From positions 1,917,567 through 1,981,566 of the forward strand of contig OY754980.1 of assembly GCA_963576475.1 (NCBI GenBank): DNA of 64,000 nucleotides, read 5' to 3'. The notes under the pieces are model-generated. The model saw nothing but the letters and a program-made list of their open reading frames with translations, did not search any database and was not told the DNA's origin. The translations under genes were made by a program, and so were the position numbers. This document shows positions 1 to 12,089 of the stretch, one piece after another. Numbering within the stretch: position 1 is the first letter of the stretch; the number at the start of each line of letters is the position of its first letter. This DNA is from Molanna angustata. Its lineage: Eukaryota > Arthropoda > Insecta > Trichoptera > Molannidae.

Positions 1-763
1 CAAGTGTCAAAACTTTGACCTTACAACATCATTGGCTCTCCTACTCTAATTTTCTCAAGTGTCAAAACTTTGACCTTACAACATCATTGGCTCTCCTACT
101 CTAATTTTCTCAAGTGTCAAAACTTTGACCTTACAACATCATTGGCTCTCCTACTCTAATTTTCTCAAGTGTCAAAACTTTGACCTTACAACATCATTGG
201 CTCTCCTACTCTAATTTTCTCAAGTGTCAAAACTCTGACCTTACAATATCACTGGCTCTCCTACTCTTAATTTCCTCAAGTGTCAAAACTCTGACCTTAC
301 AATATCATTGGCTCTCCTACTCTTAATTTCCTCAAGTGTCAAAACTCTGACCTTACAATATCATTGGCTCTCCTACTCTTAATTTCCTCAAGTGTCAAAA
401 CTCTGACCTTACAATATCATTGGCTCTCCTACTCTTAATTTCCTCAAGTGTCAAAACTCTGACCTTACAATATCATTGGCTCTCCTACTCTTAATTTCCT
501 CAAGTGTCAAAACTCTGACCTTACAATATCATTGGCTCTCCTACTCTTAATTTCCTCAAGTGTCAAAACTCTGACCTTACAATATCATTGGCTCTCCTAC
601 TCTTAATTTCCTCAAGTGTCAAAACTCTGACCTTACAATATCATTGGCTCTCCTACTCTTAATTTCCTCAAGTGTCAAAACTCTGACCTTACAATATCAT
701 TGGCTCTCCTACTCTAATTTCCTCAAGTGTCAAAACTTTGACCTATAATATTATTGGCTCTCT
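1..763. repeat. 55/56-bp satellite array, about 13.7 copies
   Basis: Head-to-tail copies begin at 1, 56, 111, 166, 221, 277, 333, 389, 445, 501, 557, 613, 669 and 724, each starting CAAGTGTCAAAACT. The first four are 55 bp (TTTGACC, ACATC, CTCTAATTTTCT). From 221 to 668 they are 56 bp (CTCTGACC, ATATC, TCTTAATTTCCT). The last full copy and the partial fourteenth revert towards the first type. The array runs off the left edge, so its true size is unknown. No coding function is visible. Confidence 0.97.
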
Positions 764-3700
764 TCAGTGGTGTAGCTACTTAACAGTCTTAAAACTCTGG
801 CTATTTCCTCAAAGAATCAATACTCTAACCTTCAGTATCAAACATATTAATCATATTGAAACGAGAGAAAATGTTTAGGATTTTTTTATTGGTCTTTGTT
901 TTAAAAGAATTTGACTAAAGAATCAATTCTCTGCCAAATTTAAATTCTGGTTTAAATTTATGATCCTTTTTTTTTAAATTGGCCGTTCCCCAAGACCCTT
1001 CTGTCTCACCAGTCCCTCATGTCTCATTATTCCCTTATTTTCCTGAGACTTTTCATTCACAAAAAAAAAGTAAATAAATAAATAACAAACACAAAAACCC
1101 TTCGAGTATTCGCTGTTTTGTTTTATTAAAATAACAGCATCTTACGTATCTTCAATATCCATCAAATAAAGGGAGGCAGTTCATTATGGCCAAGTCTTCC
1201 ATATATTACATAGAACAATTCACTGTAAATCAGAAATATAAAAAAAAGTTAAATTAATGAGTTGATTATGCTCCATTGGTTTTTAACCTGGATCTGAAAC
1301 TACTCCACATGGAGTATAATTATTACAGCTGTGTCTCCAAGTTATTGGCTCATGTCTTAGGGAGTAACTGAACTTAAATTTGACCTTTTTTCAATATAAT
1401 TATTAACTTTGAGTCCGTATAAATGCCAAAGTCAACAGTATAACAAGCTGTTTTGTTTTTTACAAGTACTACTCTGTGGTGCTCAATCACTGCAATAGTT
1501 ATTTTCGTGAGTCACTTTAGCAAATATTTAGGTTGAAAATATGAAAAAAAAAAAAACAATGTTTAGCAACGGCAATGGATATTTGCTAAAATAGAATTGT
1601 TTGGTATGCAGCTTTCCAATTACATCGTTATGTTGTATCATTACTCCTGGAATAGTTATGAGAGTGAAAATACTATTCTTCAATACATCCTTGTGTGTAA
1701 CAGCTAAGTTACTTTTCTTCACATGACAATTAAAATTATTACTTCACAATATGTGTTGGGTCTGCTATTCAATTTTTCTTTGGATTTCTTTAATACATTT
1801 TTTATAATTTATATCCATTAATAATAAGTATTGTAAAAATATAATGTTATGAACTTTTGTTGAGTTACTTATGCATATGTGCCGTAATTTACTGCAACAA
1901 TTTAATAAGGGCGAATGCTGGAACAAAGATTAAAATAGAATCTTGAATTGGTTATGTTGTTAATATGTAGATGATTTTTTGGAATTGTGAAATTGATCTT
2001 TAAATAAATGTGCTTCTCGCTGAAATAAAAAAGTCATAGATCATCACAAATGACAATTCACATTATAAATTGCTATCAGTAAAGACACCATGATAAGATT
2101 CTACATTCTTATTTATTTTGTCCTACTTGGAAATTATAAATAAGGACATAAAATAACTATTGACTAAATTGATAATTTGGTACTTAAACAACGATTAATA
2201 TTTCATTTGTAAGTTTTCATAGTGTTAATTATAGGTACCTACATTTATTTTAGTTACAATATTCCAGTGTTCAATGTGGCTTTTGATGTCATCATCGTGT
2301 TTAACTATTATGATTATGTATAAAACCTTATTGTTATATCTGATGTAATACAAATACCTACACATATTCTGCATCTACATTGATTCGGACCGATTGTGAA
2401 TGTATAAAATATATAACTACCCATGTTTGGGTGTCTCAGAATGTTGGACGAAATTTTATTTTGTCCTTTGAATGTAATTCTTGGTTTGTGAATATTTGCC
2501 TTGAAAAGTGCAAATGTGTGATAAAATGGCTTATATAATATAAGTGTTGGTATGGATCGGACACAATTTAGTATTAATGTTATGTTAATATCTCTCGAGT
2601 TCATGCTATGGTGCCTTTAAATTTTAATTACATGGATATATCATTCTAATAAATATTTGTTTGAAAAATCATCAAAATTAAGACCTGCGCATACCGGACG
2701 AGGCGGAAACGGAACGTGGTGTTGTTAAACCATGTATTTAATGTATATGCACCGCAGCAGTGACACAAAAGTGTATGCACGTCACTACTTAGCTCTCCGG
2801 AGTCCAAACACCCGTGACTTATGCTCTTTCGTATACATTTTCTATGAAACGATGTTTCCATAAATTGTCGTTCCGTCCTCGTTAAAACATGTTACGTATG
2901 CAGCAACCTTTAGTCTTCCTAAATTGAACCCTTTTATAAATAAATGGCACCTCTTATGAATAGACTAGGCGTAGTACGTATATAGCATATGGTTGTGTAT
3001 GGTTTGCGGCAGATGGATATTAAATTGGGAGTTGATAGTAAATTAATTGCATGAATTTCATTTATTTTGTTTCCTAGTTTCATTTATATAAGGTATGGTA
3101 TATTTACATAATTATATATATTTTTATTGTGGCCTCAATCACTTGATAGAATATCATGAAACTTTTCTTTGTTTTTATAGGATAAAGTAATAAAATAAAA
3201 TGAAAAAATATATATATAACAAAATGTATATTTTTCAATTGCATTAATTTGTTATTAATAAATTGTATAGTCATGCTAATGAACGGAGGGTGGGTATATT
3301 TATTCAATAAGAAGTTATGTATTGAATTGTGATTTAATGAATATCTAAGGATTCCACAATTTTTAAATCCATGTCTATTAAAACATAGTGTGTTGTGTAT
3401 TTACTGTATAAATTTATTGAAACAATATTTAAAGATAAATATATTATTATATGTCTACACTTATATATGCATATACATAAATTCTTATTACTGGATGTGC
3501 TCAATGTTGATAAATTGTAAGACTGTTAATTATATGTATTTTGTTATGTATTATTGAACCATTTCTGTTTATATCTTGATTGATGATGGGATATGTTAGG
3601 TTTCAAGTAATCACTTTCTTTAACTTAAAAACTTCTTCAACATTATTTTATTTCATAAAAATTAAAAGAAAACTTCACATTTTTGTGGTGTTTTTTTAAG

Positions 3701-3945
3701 GTAAAATTGTTTTTTTCTATATAGTTCTCAACTATCTCCAAGCTTGTGAGTATTCTCACTCTTAAATACGACATGAAATAAGTTAGTTAACTATCGGTTT
3801 ATTTACAATTAGGTTAAAAATATTGAAGGGCCCAAACACTCGTATTAATATCTTCACTTCTGCTTATATTGTATAGCATCTATGAAACCTACTTGTCCTA
3901 TCAAACATATATGTAATTTATCAGTACTAACTTTGCCAAAGTATT
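764..3945. other. AT-rich non-coding stretch, no gene recognised
   Basis: Mostly low-complexity A/T-rich DNA with short homopolymer runs. The short reading frames on both strands have no recognisable domain. A less AT-rich patch lies at about 2680-2900 and includes a near-palindromic stretch around 2750-2790, but I could not assign it. It could be intron or intergenic DNA. Confidence 0.6.
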
Positions 3946-4089
3946 GTATATTGGACAGTTTGATTATGTTGGAATGATGCAACAGACATTAATGTATATT
4001 GGACAGTTTGATTATGTTGGAATGATGCAACAGACATTAATGTATATTTGACAGTTTGATTATGTTGGAATGATGCAACATACATTAAT
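3946..4089. repeat. 48-bp tandem repeat, three copies
   Basis: Three consecutive 48-bp units start at 3946, 3994 and 4042, each beginning GTATATTKGACAGTTTGATT and ending ACATTAAT. They differ at only one or two positions, which suggests recent local duplication. Confidence 0.95.
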
Positions 4090-5649
4090 GATATTTTCCC
4101 CTTTTAACAACAATATGTGATAAATTTTGTACTTTGAAAAAGAAGAGTTAATTAATAATGTGATAGAATTAATTGAGCTTTTAATTGTATTATTTGTTCC
4201 CCGATCAAGGAGTGAAATAAATATATTTGTTAAGTATATTAATAAATTAATTATAAACAATTTTAAAGCTTTTATATGAAAATTTCATTGAGAGCTTCCC
4301 TCCAGTCATATAATTTCATTTATATTATAAATATTATGTATTCTTATCAAAATTATATATTTGATGTTTAATGTTAAATTTTGATACAGGTCAAATCTAA
4401 TATTTATGTAACTAATTACTTATGATGGCTGAAAATATAACATTCAATTTCTTTTTTATCTACAATGCTGATTTAATCTTTATTTAGTATTTCATATTGT
4501 TTAGTTAGAGTGATGCTGTAGATGCTTTCCATACCTCATATCATTTTCTTCATTTTTAAGGATCACACATAGTCCTCCAAACCAAAATGACATACCTAGT
4601 TACTTGTTCAATACATTAATGTAATGTTAGAGAGTATTTCAAAAGGTTTAACATGTTTCCGTGGTTAAATATTTCATTTTAATTAAATTACTTGCTGTTA
4701 TTTTTTTGCCTATCAATCCAACACATATTAGGTATGTCAAGATTTGGTCTGTATCATAACTCTCTATAAAGGTGGCTTAGAGAAAAAGAGTTTTAAGATT
4801 TCAAGTATTGTATAAGTTATAATTAAAATTTTCATTGTTTTTAACACACAAGTAAAGTTGTCATAACTGATGGTGTCATAATGTATATATGTGGGATTGG
4901 AGTGATAAATATGTCATCGTAATCTTCTTTTATTTAAATAATCATTTTCGTGACTTCCGTCGGGTCTCTGCACGACGTCACTTGTACATTGGTCGGGGTC
5001 TTTTAACCAAGATGTGCCTGACTTCCACTTCCGCTCGGCGTCACCAGATTTCTCACACATATTTATGCATAAATTACATTAAATTGTCACGCCATATAAG
5101 TGAAACATCTTATTGCAGTTTGTTGATATAACTGGCCTAATATTTATACTTTAAATCAGTGTCATAACTTCAGGCTTAAAATATATACATATTACAACAG
5201 TTATTTTTCTATAAAAGTAGTCTATTTTTGTTTGTTTAACACAAATATTTATTCTACAATCATATAAATGTCTTATATAGGTGTCCATAACAAGTCATAT
5301 CTGTAGCTTTTAAGATTTAATTGTTTTTAAAAACATTTATTATGACAGTAAATAACATTTTTATTGTTGAAAATGAATAGTTCTTCTAGTTTATTATTTT
5401 TACATTTTCAGTCGGAACATTTTTAATATAGACCATTCCACTTAATATGTTGTACCTTATGTGTTGGTAAACTTGTATAGTTGAAAATTGGCAAATTTAG
5501 TTCTACAAAGTTGCTAACATTTTAAATATTTCACTGCTCTGTAAATTTAGACTCTAAACTCATACACAAATAAATTTAAAACTCATTTTACTGTTTTTGG
5601 TGGTATGTAAAAATACAACTTTCATAATTCTTACTTTGTGACAAATACT
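4090..5649. other. AT-rich non-coding stretch
   Basis: No domain is recognisable in any frame. A short GC-richer island at about 4950-5050 contains repeated CGACGTCAC / GGCGTCAC-like words and may be the remnant of a small mobile element, but no ends were found. Confidence 0.5.
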
Positions 5650-5880
5650 TTTTCTTCTTCCTTGCCTCTTCCCAGTATATCTGGGGTCGGCCATTCTGGT
5701 ACACAAACGCCAGATCTTTCGATCTTGTGTCATCTCTTGGGTTAGTTGCTCCTCCCTCAGCTCCCTCTCAATATTTGTCCACCAGGTGGCCTGTGGACGG
5801 CCTCTAGTTCTAGACTGAGTGGGTATGTCCAGTGCGATTTTAACTCGTGATCGTCATTTTGTCTGGTAATGTGTCCGTAC
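5650..5880 (-). pseudogene. 3' end of a non-LTR retrotransposon reverse-transcriptase ORF, decayed
   Basis: Read on the minus strand, this encodes the basic tail that follows the reverse transcriptase in RTE/Jockey-type elements. A YGHITRQND-like segment comes first, then RTRGRPQATWW, then an ERELREEQ...QDRKIWR stretch and RMADPRY. The first part is in a different frame from the rest, so at least one indel is present. No catalytic domain is left, only the C-terminal tail. The assignment rests on the characteristic GRP..tWW...DR..WR pattern, and the exact clade is not resolved. Confidence 0.65.
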
Positions 5881-7639
5881 CATCAGAGTCTGGTTTGTGA
5901 CAAATACTACAGACTAAATTTATCTAATTTAGCATCTGGCAAAGTTTAGTTTCTTCCATCTGACAACACTAAGAAATCTTAACAATGCAAAGATAAAAAA
6001 GTAATTATCAAGTGAAACGGTTCATAGTAAGAAATATCATAGTAGTAGTATATTTGTATTCATTTATTTTTTACAAATTGTTTAAAAAGGTAAAATATGT
6101 GAGTGTGCTATTTAAATACATATAATATATATATTATGTATTGATTGATGTCTGAGATAAAAAATATATACACACATACATAACCTAACAGTATCACAAA
6201 TAGACTTAAAATTAAGTACATACTTGAATGTCATTTAATGGGTGTTTAATTGATGTTGTTAACAAATTGATGTTTATTATATAGATGATCTGTGTAATAC
6301 TCGGTTTTCATCACCTGGCTGTGAAGTATCTTCAACTTTTGTCAGACAAACGTTGACAATTAGATAAAATCTTTGTGGATGTGTGTCTATTTAAAAATAT
6401 ACATATATTATATAACAAACAAATATAAATGAAATAAATGTCGTCATTTCACCAAATAAATACATAATTCATTAATTCAAGTGTTTATTATACTATCCAC
6501 TTCATTGTTTCAATTTGTTGTCCCTCTGTTGTAAATGATAATTTTACATTTTATGACTTATATTTTGTTACCATTAGAGGCTAGTTCATTTAGGATCACG
6601 TTATTTGATTTGATATTGTGTAGTTATATATTTTATATGAACACATAAAACATTGCAAAATAGCCTTTGTCTTTGGCATATCAAAGGACTAAAACATTTT
6701 TTTTCTTATTCATTTATTTTCAATTGATTGATTGTGACTGCTCATATCATATCTAGAAGTTGGAAGTCACTTATGTATATATGATTGACTTGAGTTATCA
6801 ATGTTGAGTAAATTCAACATTAGAAATATTATTGCTAGAAACTTGTATTAAAGAAATCCTTACATGTGATTGGTTTGTCTTTGATTTTGCTGCAGTAGTT
6901 TACAATTTTATATAATCAAAAGATTTAAGCCATGTCAAAATTGATTAAATTAGTGTACCATGTATTATATGATTTGTAGTCTAATTTTATTTTTTGATAT
7001 GAATAATAGTTATCTTACTTTTTGTTTTAATTGTTACATAATATGTTAATATTAAAATAACATATTTTGTATAATATTGTGAATAGATATGTATTTATTT
7101 CTTATTTTAAATAATGGATCTTTGGTTATTTGCATATAAATAAAGTAGATCTCGTTTTAAATAAGTAACCTTTTACCTAAGATTCATTTTTCCACTCAAA
7201 TATTAATTTATTTTTTGTATACAAGTGTATTTCTGAAACCAAATGTTTCCTTAATTTTCATGATGTGGTCTGGCCAGATTTTGTTCAAAGAAATTGTATA
7301 TTTTTTAATACGGTGAATGATAAAAATATATTGTAACGTTATAATGATGATTCATTAAAAAATGTAATAAATATATTATTAAGTGTAATGTGTTTTTATT
7401 TTTGCAATCACATTGGCTTTCCTGATTCTGGAACATTTGTGAGTGGACTGTGGTTGCATTGCCAGGACCTTTCAAGTGTTAGTCTTTCTATCTCTTAAGT
7501 AATGTATGGGGACTTGAGGGGACATTGTAAATGGAACTTCCGACAAAAAAGTAGATATAAACTTAAATCAGATTTTGGGCCTTAAATCAGGTGAGACAAG
7601 ATTGGTGTGTGTGTGTGTGTAGATACATGCATGTGTTAC
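5881..7639. other. AT-rich non-coding stretch with a short (TG)n run
   Basis: No protein domain or element ends were recognised. A GTGTGTGTGTGTGT microsatellite lies near 7603-7620. The rest is A/T-rich intron-like or intergenic DNA. Confidence 0.55.
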
Positions 7640-7696
7640 CTAAACTAGTAAATAACGATAGTATGTGTATAGTGTAAGAACATGTAAAAATCAAAC

Positions 7697-8065
7697 TTTT
7701 TTTTTTTATAAAAAAATGAATATGTCCTTGCCCCCAAGTCAAATTGAAAACGCTGTTCGTTTTCGCCAAGCGCTATTTTTTTTTGTATGGGATTTGACGT
7801 TTGTTGTAGAAATTTTTTCTACAATAACAAACAACAAACGTCAAATCCCATACAAAAAAAATTAGCGCTTGGCGAAAACGAACAGCGTTTTCAATTTGAC
7901 TTGGGGGCATTGTTAAACAAGTACATATACATCTTCCTACGTTCCCTAAAATAAGCAAATAAATGCTTGTGCTATAGGTGAAAGAAGTCGGTCGAAGCAA
8001 GATTCGAACTCGCGATCACTGGATTACTAGCCCAGCGCGCTAACCGCTCTGCCACCGACCCATCT
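7697..8065 (-). mobile_element. tRNA-derived SINE, family 1, split by a MITE
   Basis: On the minus strand a tRNA-like head (about 8065 to 7990) carries a box-A-like GGCAGAGCGGTTAGCGCGC and a box-B-like GAGTTCGAATC. It is followed by the body GCACAAGCATTT...GTACTTGTTTAAC. The same head and body occur at 57612-57784 and 59574-59758, so this is a SINE and not a working tRNA gene. The tail, AGGACATATTCAT plus an A-rich run, is separated from the body by a 181-bp hairpin element (7729-7909). Confidence 0.85.
7729..7909. mobile_element. 181-bp near-perfect palindromic MITE
   Basis: The left arm starts TGCCCCCAAGTCAAATTGAA and the right arm ends with its reverse complement. Pairing continues through AACGCTGTTCG, TTGGCGAAAACG and GGGATTTGACG to an inner hairpin near 7808-7825, so almost the whole element folds on itself. 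Comparison with the uninterrupted SINE at 59574 shows it landed inside CTTGTTTAACAAGGACA. The duplicated target is at most 1-3 bp and its exact limits are ambiguous. No coding capacity. Confidence 0.9.
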
Positions 8066-8199
8066 ATCTATGCTATAAATAAATATACCAAACTATAAAA
8101 CCTTAAATCCAAATTATTGAATACATTCAAATATTTTGTTTACCTTCTCAAAACATGTGTGTCAAGATAGGATAGTGATAGTCTTTTTTTTCTACCCTG

Positions 8200-8344
8200 C
8201 CCCCCTAAACAATGTGTCATTTAACTCAAGAAAAGAAACGATTACTCAATGTATGGAAATGACAGTTGCTAGTCACGTGACTACTGTCACTTCCATACGT
8301 TGAGTTATCTTTTCTTGATCTAAATGACATGTTGTCTAGGGGGG
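8200..8344. mobile_element. 145-bp palindromic MITE with CTG target duplication
   Basis: The ends are CCCCCCTA...TAGGGGGG, flanked on both sides by CTG (8197-8199 and 8345-8347). The arms pair over most of their length (ACAATGTGTCATTTA / TAAATGACATGTTGT, AACTCAAGAAAAG / CTTTTCTTGA) around the central palindrome AGTCACGTGACT. It interrupts repeat copy A. Non-autonomous and non-coding; the superfamily is not identified. Confidence 0.85.
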
Positions 8345-8545
8345 CTGAATAGATAAACAATACATGCATAATGTATGTATTATATGATGATTAAGTATCA
8401 AACTTATGAGTCCATGTAGAATTTCTGCCATACAATGTCATCACTACATTCAATTTTTATAAAAATTGTTAAAAAAAACTTGAGATGTACTGCTATAGTG
8501 TATATATTTTAATAGAAAACAAAATAGTTGGGGCGTTTTGGCGCT

Positions 8546-9241
8546 CGGGATACCAAAACTCTCAACAGTCATTGCTTCTCCTCAATGCAGTACAATACTT
8601 ACTTTCTGAAGATGACTGTAGGACTTCCATATCGCCAGCTTATAATATTTGCACATACTTGGGTGTCAATTATTATTTATTCCTTACAAGTGGCAACTTT
8701 ATTACCAAATAGCAATTTGTTATTGTTTTCAGTCCAGTGAAGTAAATTCCATTGCAATTAATATTTTCACCTAATTCTTGGATAAACTTTGGTGAGTGCA
8801 AATTTTAAAGGAGAGCAATTTTTAAATGTAAACTCAATTTTTATATAAACTCAATAAACCTAAAATCTAAAATATTTTACCATCTTATCACAAATTAAAT
8901 GATAACTTTATTCAAATATTTTTTAAGAATACAAATATATAATTTCTCATAGATGGCGTTAAAAAGGTTTCTTCATCACTTCCATAGATGGTGCTGTTAT
9001 TAGCTTATTATTGAGCGTTCAGATATTGATAAGCAACATACTATATATATATTAAAGAACTTTCAAAAATTTGATTGTTAAGGGAACTCAATAAAAGGTA
9101 TTAACACTAGGATACATGGTGACAAAAAGAAAATAAACAATTTTAATAAAACATAATTTTATTTATCAATTTTTATAAAATTCTAATATAATATATTATG
9201 TACATAAATAATATAATACAGCTATGTAACAATTCTATTTA
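8546..9241. other. AT-rich non-coding stretch
   Basis: No domains were recognised. Two partial copies of a CATAGATGGYG word lie near 8947 and 8982. The two short overlapping reading frames at 8485-8740 continue from repeat copy A and show no recognisable protein. Confidence 0.5.
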
Positions 9242-9443
9242 GGATATCCTAGGATGTACACCAGATTTTTTAAACCTAACCTACAAAAGTTTGGTTAGGT
9301 TTGTTTGTAGGCATAATTGCGACTGGCATGAGCCATTATATATTAAAATAAGTAACTAAGATATTATAAAAAATTATGTGAATACTAGAGAAACATGATG
9401 TGATGTGTCAAAAACAAAATCTGGTGTACTAACTAGGTTATCC
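9242..9443. mobile_element. 202-bp MITE flanked by TTA
   Basis: Imperfect terminal inverted repeats of about 28 bp are seen: left GGATATCCTAGGATGTACAC, and the right end, reverse-complemented, GGATAACCTAGTTAGTACAC. Both continue CAGATTTT. TTA is present on each side (9239-9241 and 9444-9446). A second inner inverted repeat, AAACCTAACC/GGTTAGGTTT, lies near 9276-9302. A TTA target site is typical of PIF/Harbinger elements, so that superfamily is inferred. No ORF. Confidence 0.8.
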
Positions 9444-9446
9444 TTA

Positions 9447-10808
9447 TATTTAGTTTACAAATTAACATTTCAAAACGATGTTTATTTTTTACCACAATAC
9501 ACTTTCATTTTCTCAACTAGTAATTTTATATAATCATCCACTCCATATCAAACACCTTATAATATCATCATTAACATTTATTGTCTAATATAGATTGAAA
9601 AATAATTAAGGCCTTGGAGTAATAGGATGACAAGCTTAATTTTTTTACAAAAATGAGTTACGGATGAGACTATGTATTTGCACATTCTTGCTTTTATGCA
9701 ATTTATGGTTTAGAATTTCAAACTGTGAGTGAGTATTGTAAAGGATCTGGATTCTCTCTGGATTGGTTCATTTTACAGAGAGCTATAATGTACCTACTTG
9801 TATACTTTATCTCGCTCAGTCCATGCTTATAAAAAATAAATTTTATTACTTTTATGGTAGCAGAACATTACAAAAAAAAATTCAAAATAAAATATACAGA
9901 GTGTTGTTGTGCACAAAAGTGTTTTGATAGGTATTCACAGTTGAACAATAATTGTGGCCATTATGAATAATAATTACGACAATGCCAGCGAAACAATAAA
10001 TGAGACATTCCAAATATAGAAATTTCAGATCAATGTATTCACAAAAGCTTGAGGTACAAATGATAAAAACGAATTTGAAGATGCACCGGATGAAAGTGGA
10101 AAATAAAAGATCCTAGGAGCTGTATCAAGTTAGTATTGACACATTATTATGACAGTAAATACTACTTAACAGATGTATGATAGTCTTATGATAATATTGG
10201 AAGTATGTCTTGTTACAAGAATATAATATTTGTAGATAACATCAGTGAGTTGAAGCTTATAAAAAATAAATTGAACACCATAAATGTAAATATTGATAAT
10301 AAACACTTTGATAGTTTTACCAAATGACAAAAAAATTAAACAACTGCGTGGGAGTCAACACCAATAACCAAGATAAAAATGATAGAAGAGAGTAGCTTTG
10401 GGAGCAGAAAAAGGAAATAGTAAGGTGACCATTCATACTGGTTTTAACAGTACAGTACTGTTTTTTTGGCATTGGTCCTGGTCAGTTGTAAAATAAAACC
10501 AGTAAAATTAATTTACAATCTAACCTCGAATAAGTGAAAGAATATAAAATTCTAAATTTTGTCAAAAATACAAGTGTACTTTTGATTATTTTGGGGATAA
10601 TTATGCCACTAAAACGACGTAAGTGTGTCTTCAATGACAAGTTGAAATCAAAATATATATTCATAATAATATATGCAGAAGTGTATTTTCTATTTCGAAT
10701 AGTGGAAAAACTGATATTGATAACCCACCTACAAATGGTCAAAAATAAACGGGCCGTATCCGCAAGTATTTATAGCCAAAGGTTTATGAGCGTACCAGAC
10801 AATCATTC
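9447..10808. other. AT-rich non-coding stretch
   Basis: Nothing recognisable. The reading frame at 10534-10869 runs from unique AT-rich DNA into the hAT-type MITE and has no domain, so I do not treat it as a gene. Confidence 0.5.
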
Positions 10809-10816
10809 ATTTAGAT

Positions 10817-11488
10817 CAGTCTTTCTCAAAGTGGGCGATAACGCCCCCTTGTGGGCGTTGGAGACCTAGAGGGGGGCGTTAAGGGGCCCAGGATAAAAAA
10901 TTGGGGGCGTTGGCGTGGTGTAAGGGGGGGCAATGGTTGATTTGTAATTTCGTTTATTTTATCAAATAATTAATTTATATTTCTACCTTGTGTGATGGCA
11001 TAAAATTATAAAAACTTAAAATACTTAACATAGATTTCGTAGGATAGCCCGCACGCTGTATGCAATCAAGTTGTGATAAGTTTTTGTTAACCTTTTGAGT
11101 GCGGTGGAAGGATATATTGTTCCGTTATGTTTCGATACTAAATTTACATGTTCTAAAACAAAATGTGAGGCAATAGTTACCGATGTCTTGTCAATGATAA
11201 TGCAAAATAGTTATTGGAAGAGGATCTAAATGCTGCAAATCTCGTTTCTATTTATACAACACGCAACAAACTATAAGGATATAAAGCTTCATCAAATTTT
11301 CATCAAATGACTTTGTTAAATTATTTTTTATTTAAATATTTTATTATGAAAAATTGATAACTATTAATGCTATTTTATGAAGGAGATGTGCCTTTTTACC
11401 AATTTGAAAATAAAAAATTCAAAATTTAAGTTTCCTGAGTTTGGGGTTACTTTGAAATATTTGATAGTTAAAAAAATTGAGAAGCACT
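10817..11488 (+). mobile_element. Non-autonomous hAT-type element, 672 bp
   Basis: The left end is CAGTCTTTCTCAAAGTGGG. The right end, reverse-complemented, is AGTGCTTCTCAATTT. This is the CAGTG.TTCTCAA signature common at hAT (Buster/Charlie-like) termini. The flanks ATTTAGAT (10809-10816) and ATTCAGAT (11489-11496) form an 8-bp target duplication with one mismatch, as expected for hAT. Near the left end are short inverted GGGCG/CGCCC stretches. No transposase ORF remains. Confidence 0.85.
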
Positions 11489-11496
11489 ATTCAGAT

Positions 11497-11798
11497 ATCC
11501 TTCAAAATCTAATGGGGTCTAAGTGAGTATTAGATATACAAATTTGCAAAATTTGAATAGAATCGAATGAGTACTTTAGTCTATAATCGATAAAGTAAAA
11601 ATGAACATGCCGTACATAGCACATAGCACACACACACAGATACATTGTGATGAAATTTTCAGAATACAATCTCAGCATGATACTAGTTGATAATCTGCAA
11701 CAAAAAAAATACCCTTAAAAATTGCGAAATCATAACTCCCCACTATATCCCCTTGGGTTAGTGAGGAGTAAAAAGAGAGAATAATGTAATAATGTCAT
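11497..11798. other. AT-rich non-coding gap
   Basis: Contains a short (CA)n run near 11630 and A/T-rich DNA. No gene or element end was seen. Confidence 0.5.
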
Positions 11799-11813
11799 GT
11801 AGTTATTTGATAT

Positions 11814-12089
11814 CTTTCCCCTTAGCGCTTTTTGTCCCGTTTCTATCGGGGTACGCTTTGACTATGATCCTGGAATTGGTGAGTCTGGTTATTACATTGA
11901 AGCGACTGCCATATGACCTTCGTAACCCTAAGAAAGGGGAACCAGACAAATTGGATCATGGCTACACATAGCTAGAGATATAAATCCGCACATAGATTTT
12001 TTTTGAAAATCCAGAGGTGCGTGCCCCGCCCGGATTCGAAACGTCGACCTCACGCATGTTAGGCGACGACCTTACCGCTGGGCTATCAC
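11814..12089 (-). mobile_element. tRNA-derived SINE, family 2 (tRNA-Val-like head), 276 bp
   Basis: It is flanked by the perfect 15-bp duplication GTAGTTATTTGATAT (11799-11813 and 12090-12104). On the minus strand the head reads TAGCCCAGCGGTAAGGTCGT, then GCCTAACATGC, whose loop gives an AAC (valine) anticodon, then TTTCGAATCCGGGC as box B. The body runs through GCACGCACCTCTGG and ATCCAATTTGTCTGG to a tail GCGCTAAGGGG without a long poly(A). A second copy with its own duplication lies at 50170-50437. Confidence 0.92.

Larger units (their letters stand above)
7640..8545 (+). repeat. Copy A of an unclassified interspersed repeat, interrupted twice
   Basis: Segments 7640-7676, 8066-8199 and 8345-8545 match, in order, the repeat seen at 42346-44458, 44685-45712 and (minus strand) 62687-63347. 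Shared words include CGATAGTATG, ACCAAACTATAAA, GTCAAGATAGGATAGT, AAGTATCAAAC, GAGATGTACTGCTA and TAGTTGGGGYGTTT. The gaps are filled by a SINE (7697-8065) and a palindromic MITE (8200-8344). The 3' third of the repeat is missing in this copy. It is non-coding. Confidence 0.75.

Noticed and set aside
1..763. CRISPR-like array
   Set aside because: Units are contiguous without unique spacers, in eukaryotic-looking AT-rich DNA. It is a satellite.
2314..2604. 96-codon minus-strand frame
   Set aside because: Composition is that of random AT-rich DNA and there is no domain or plausible splice signal.
7990..8065. tRNA gene on the minus strand
   Set aside because: The same head plus the same 3' body occurs at 57612 and 59574, the stems have mismatches and the anticodon loop varies (AGT, AGC). 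It is a SINE head.
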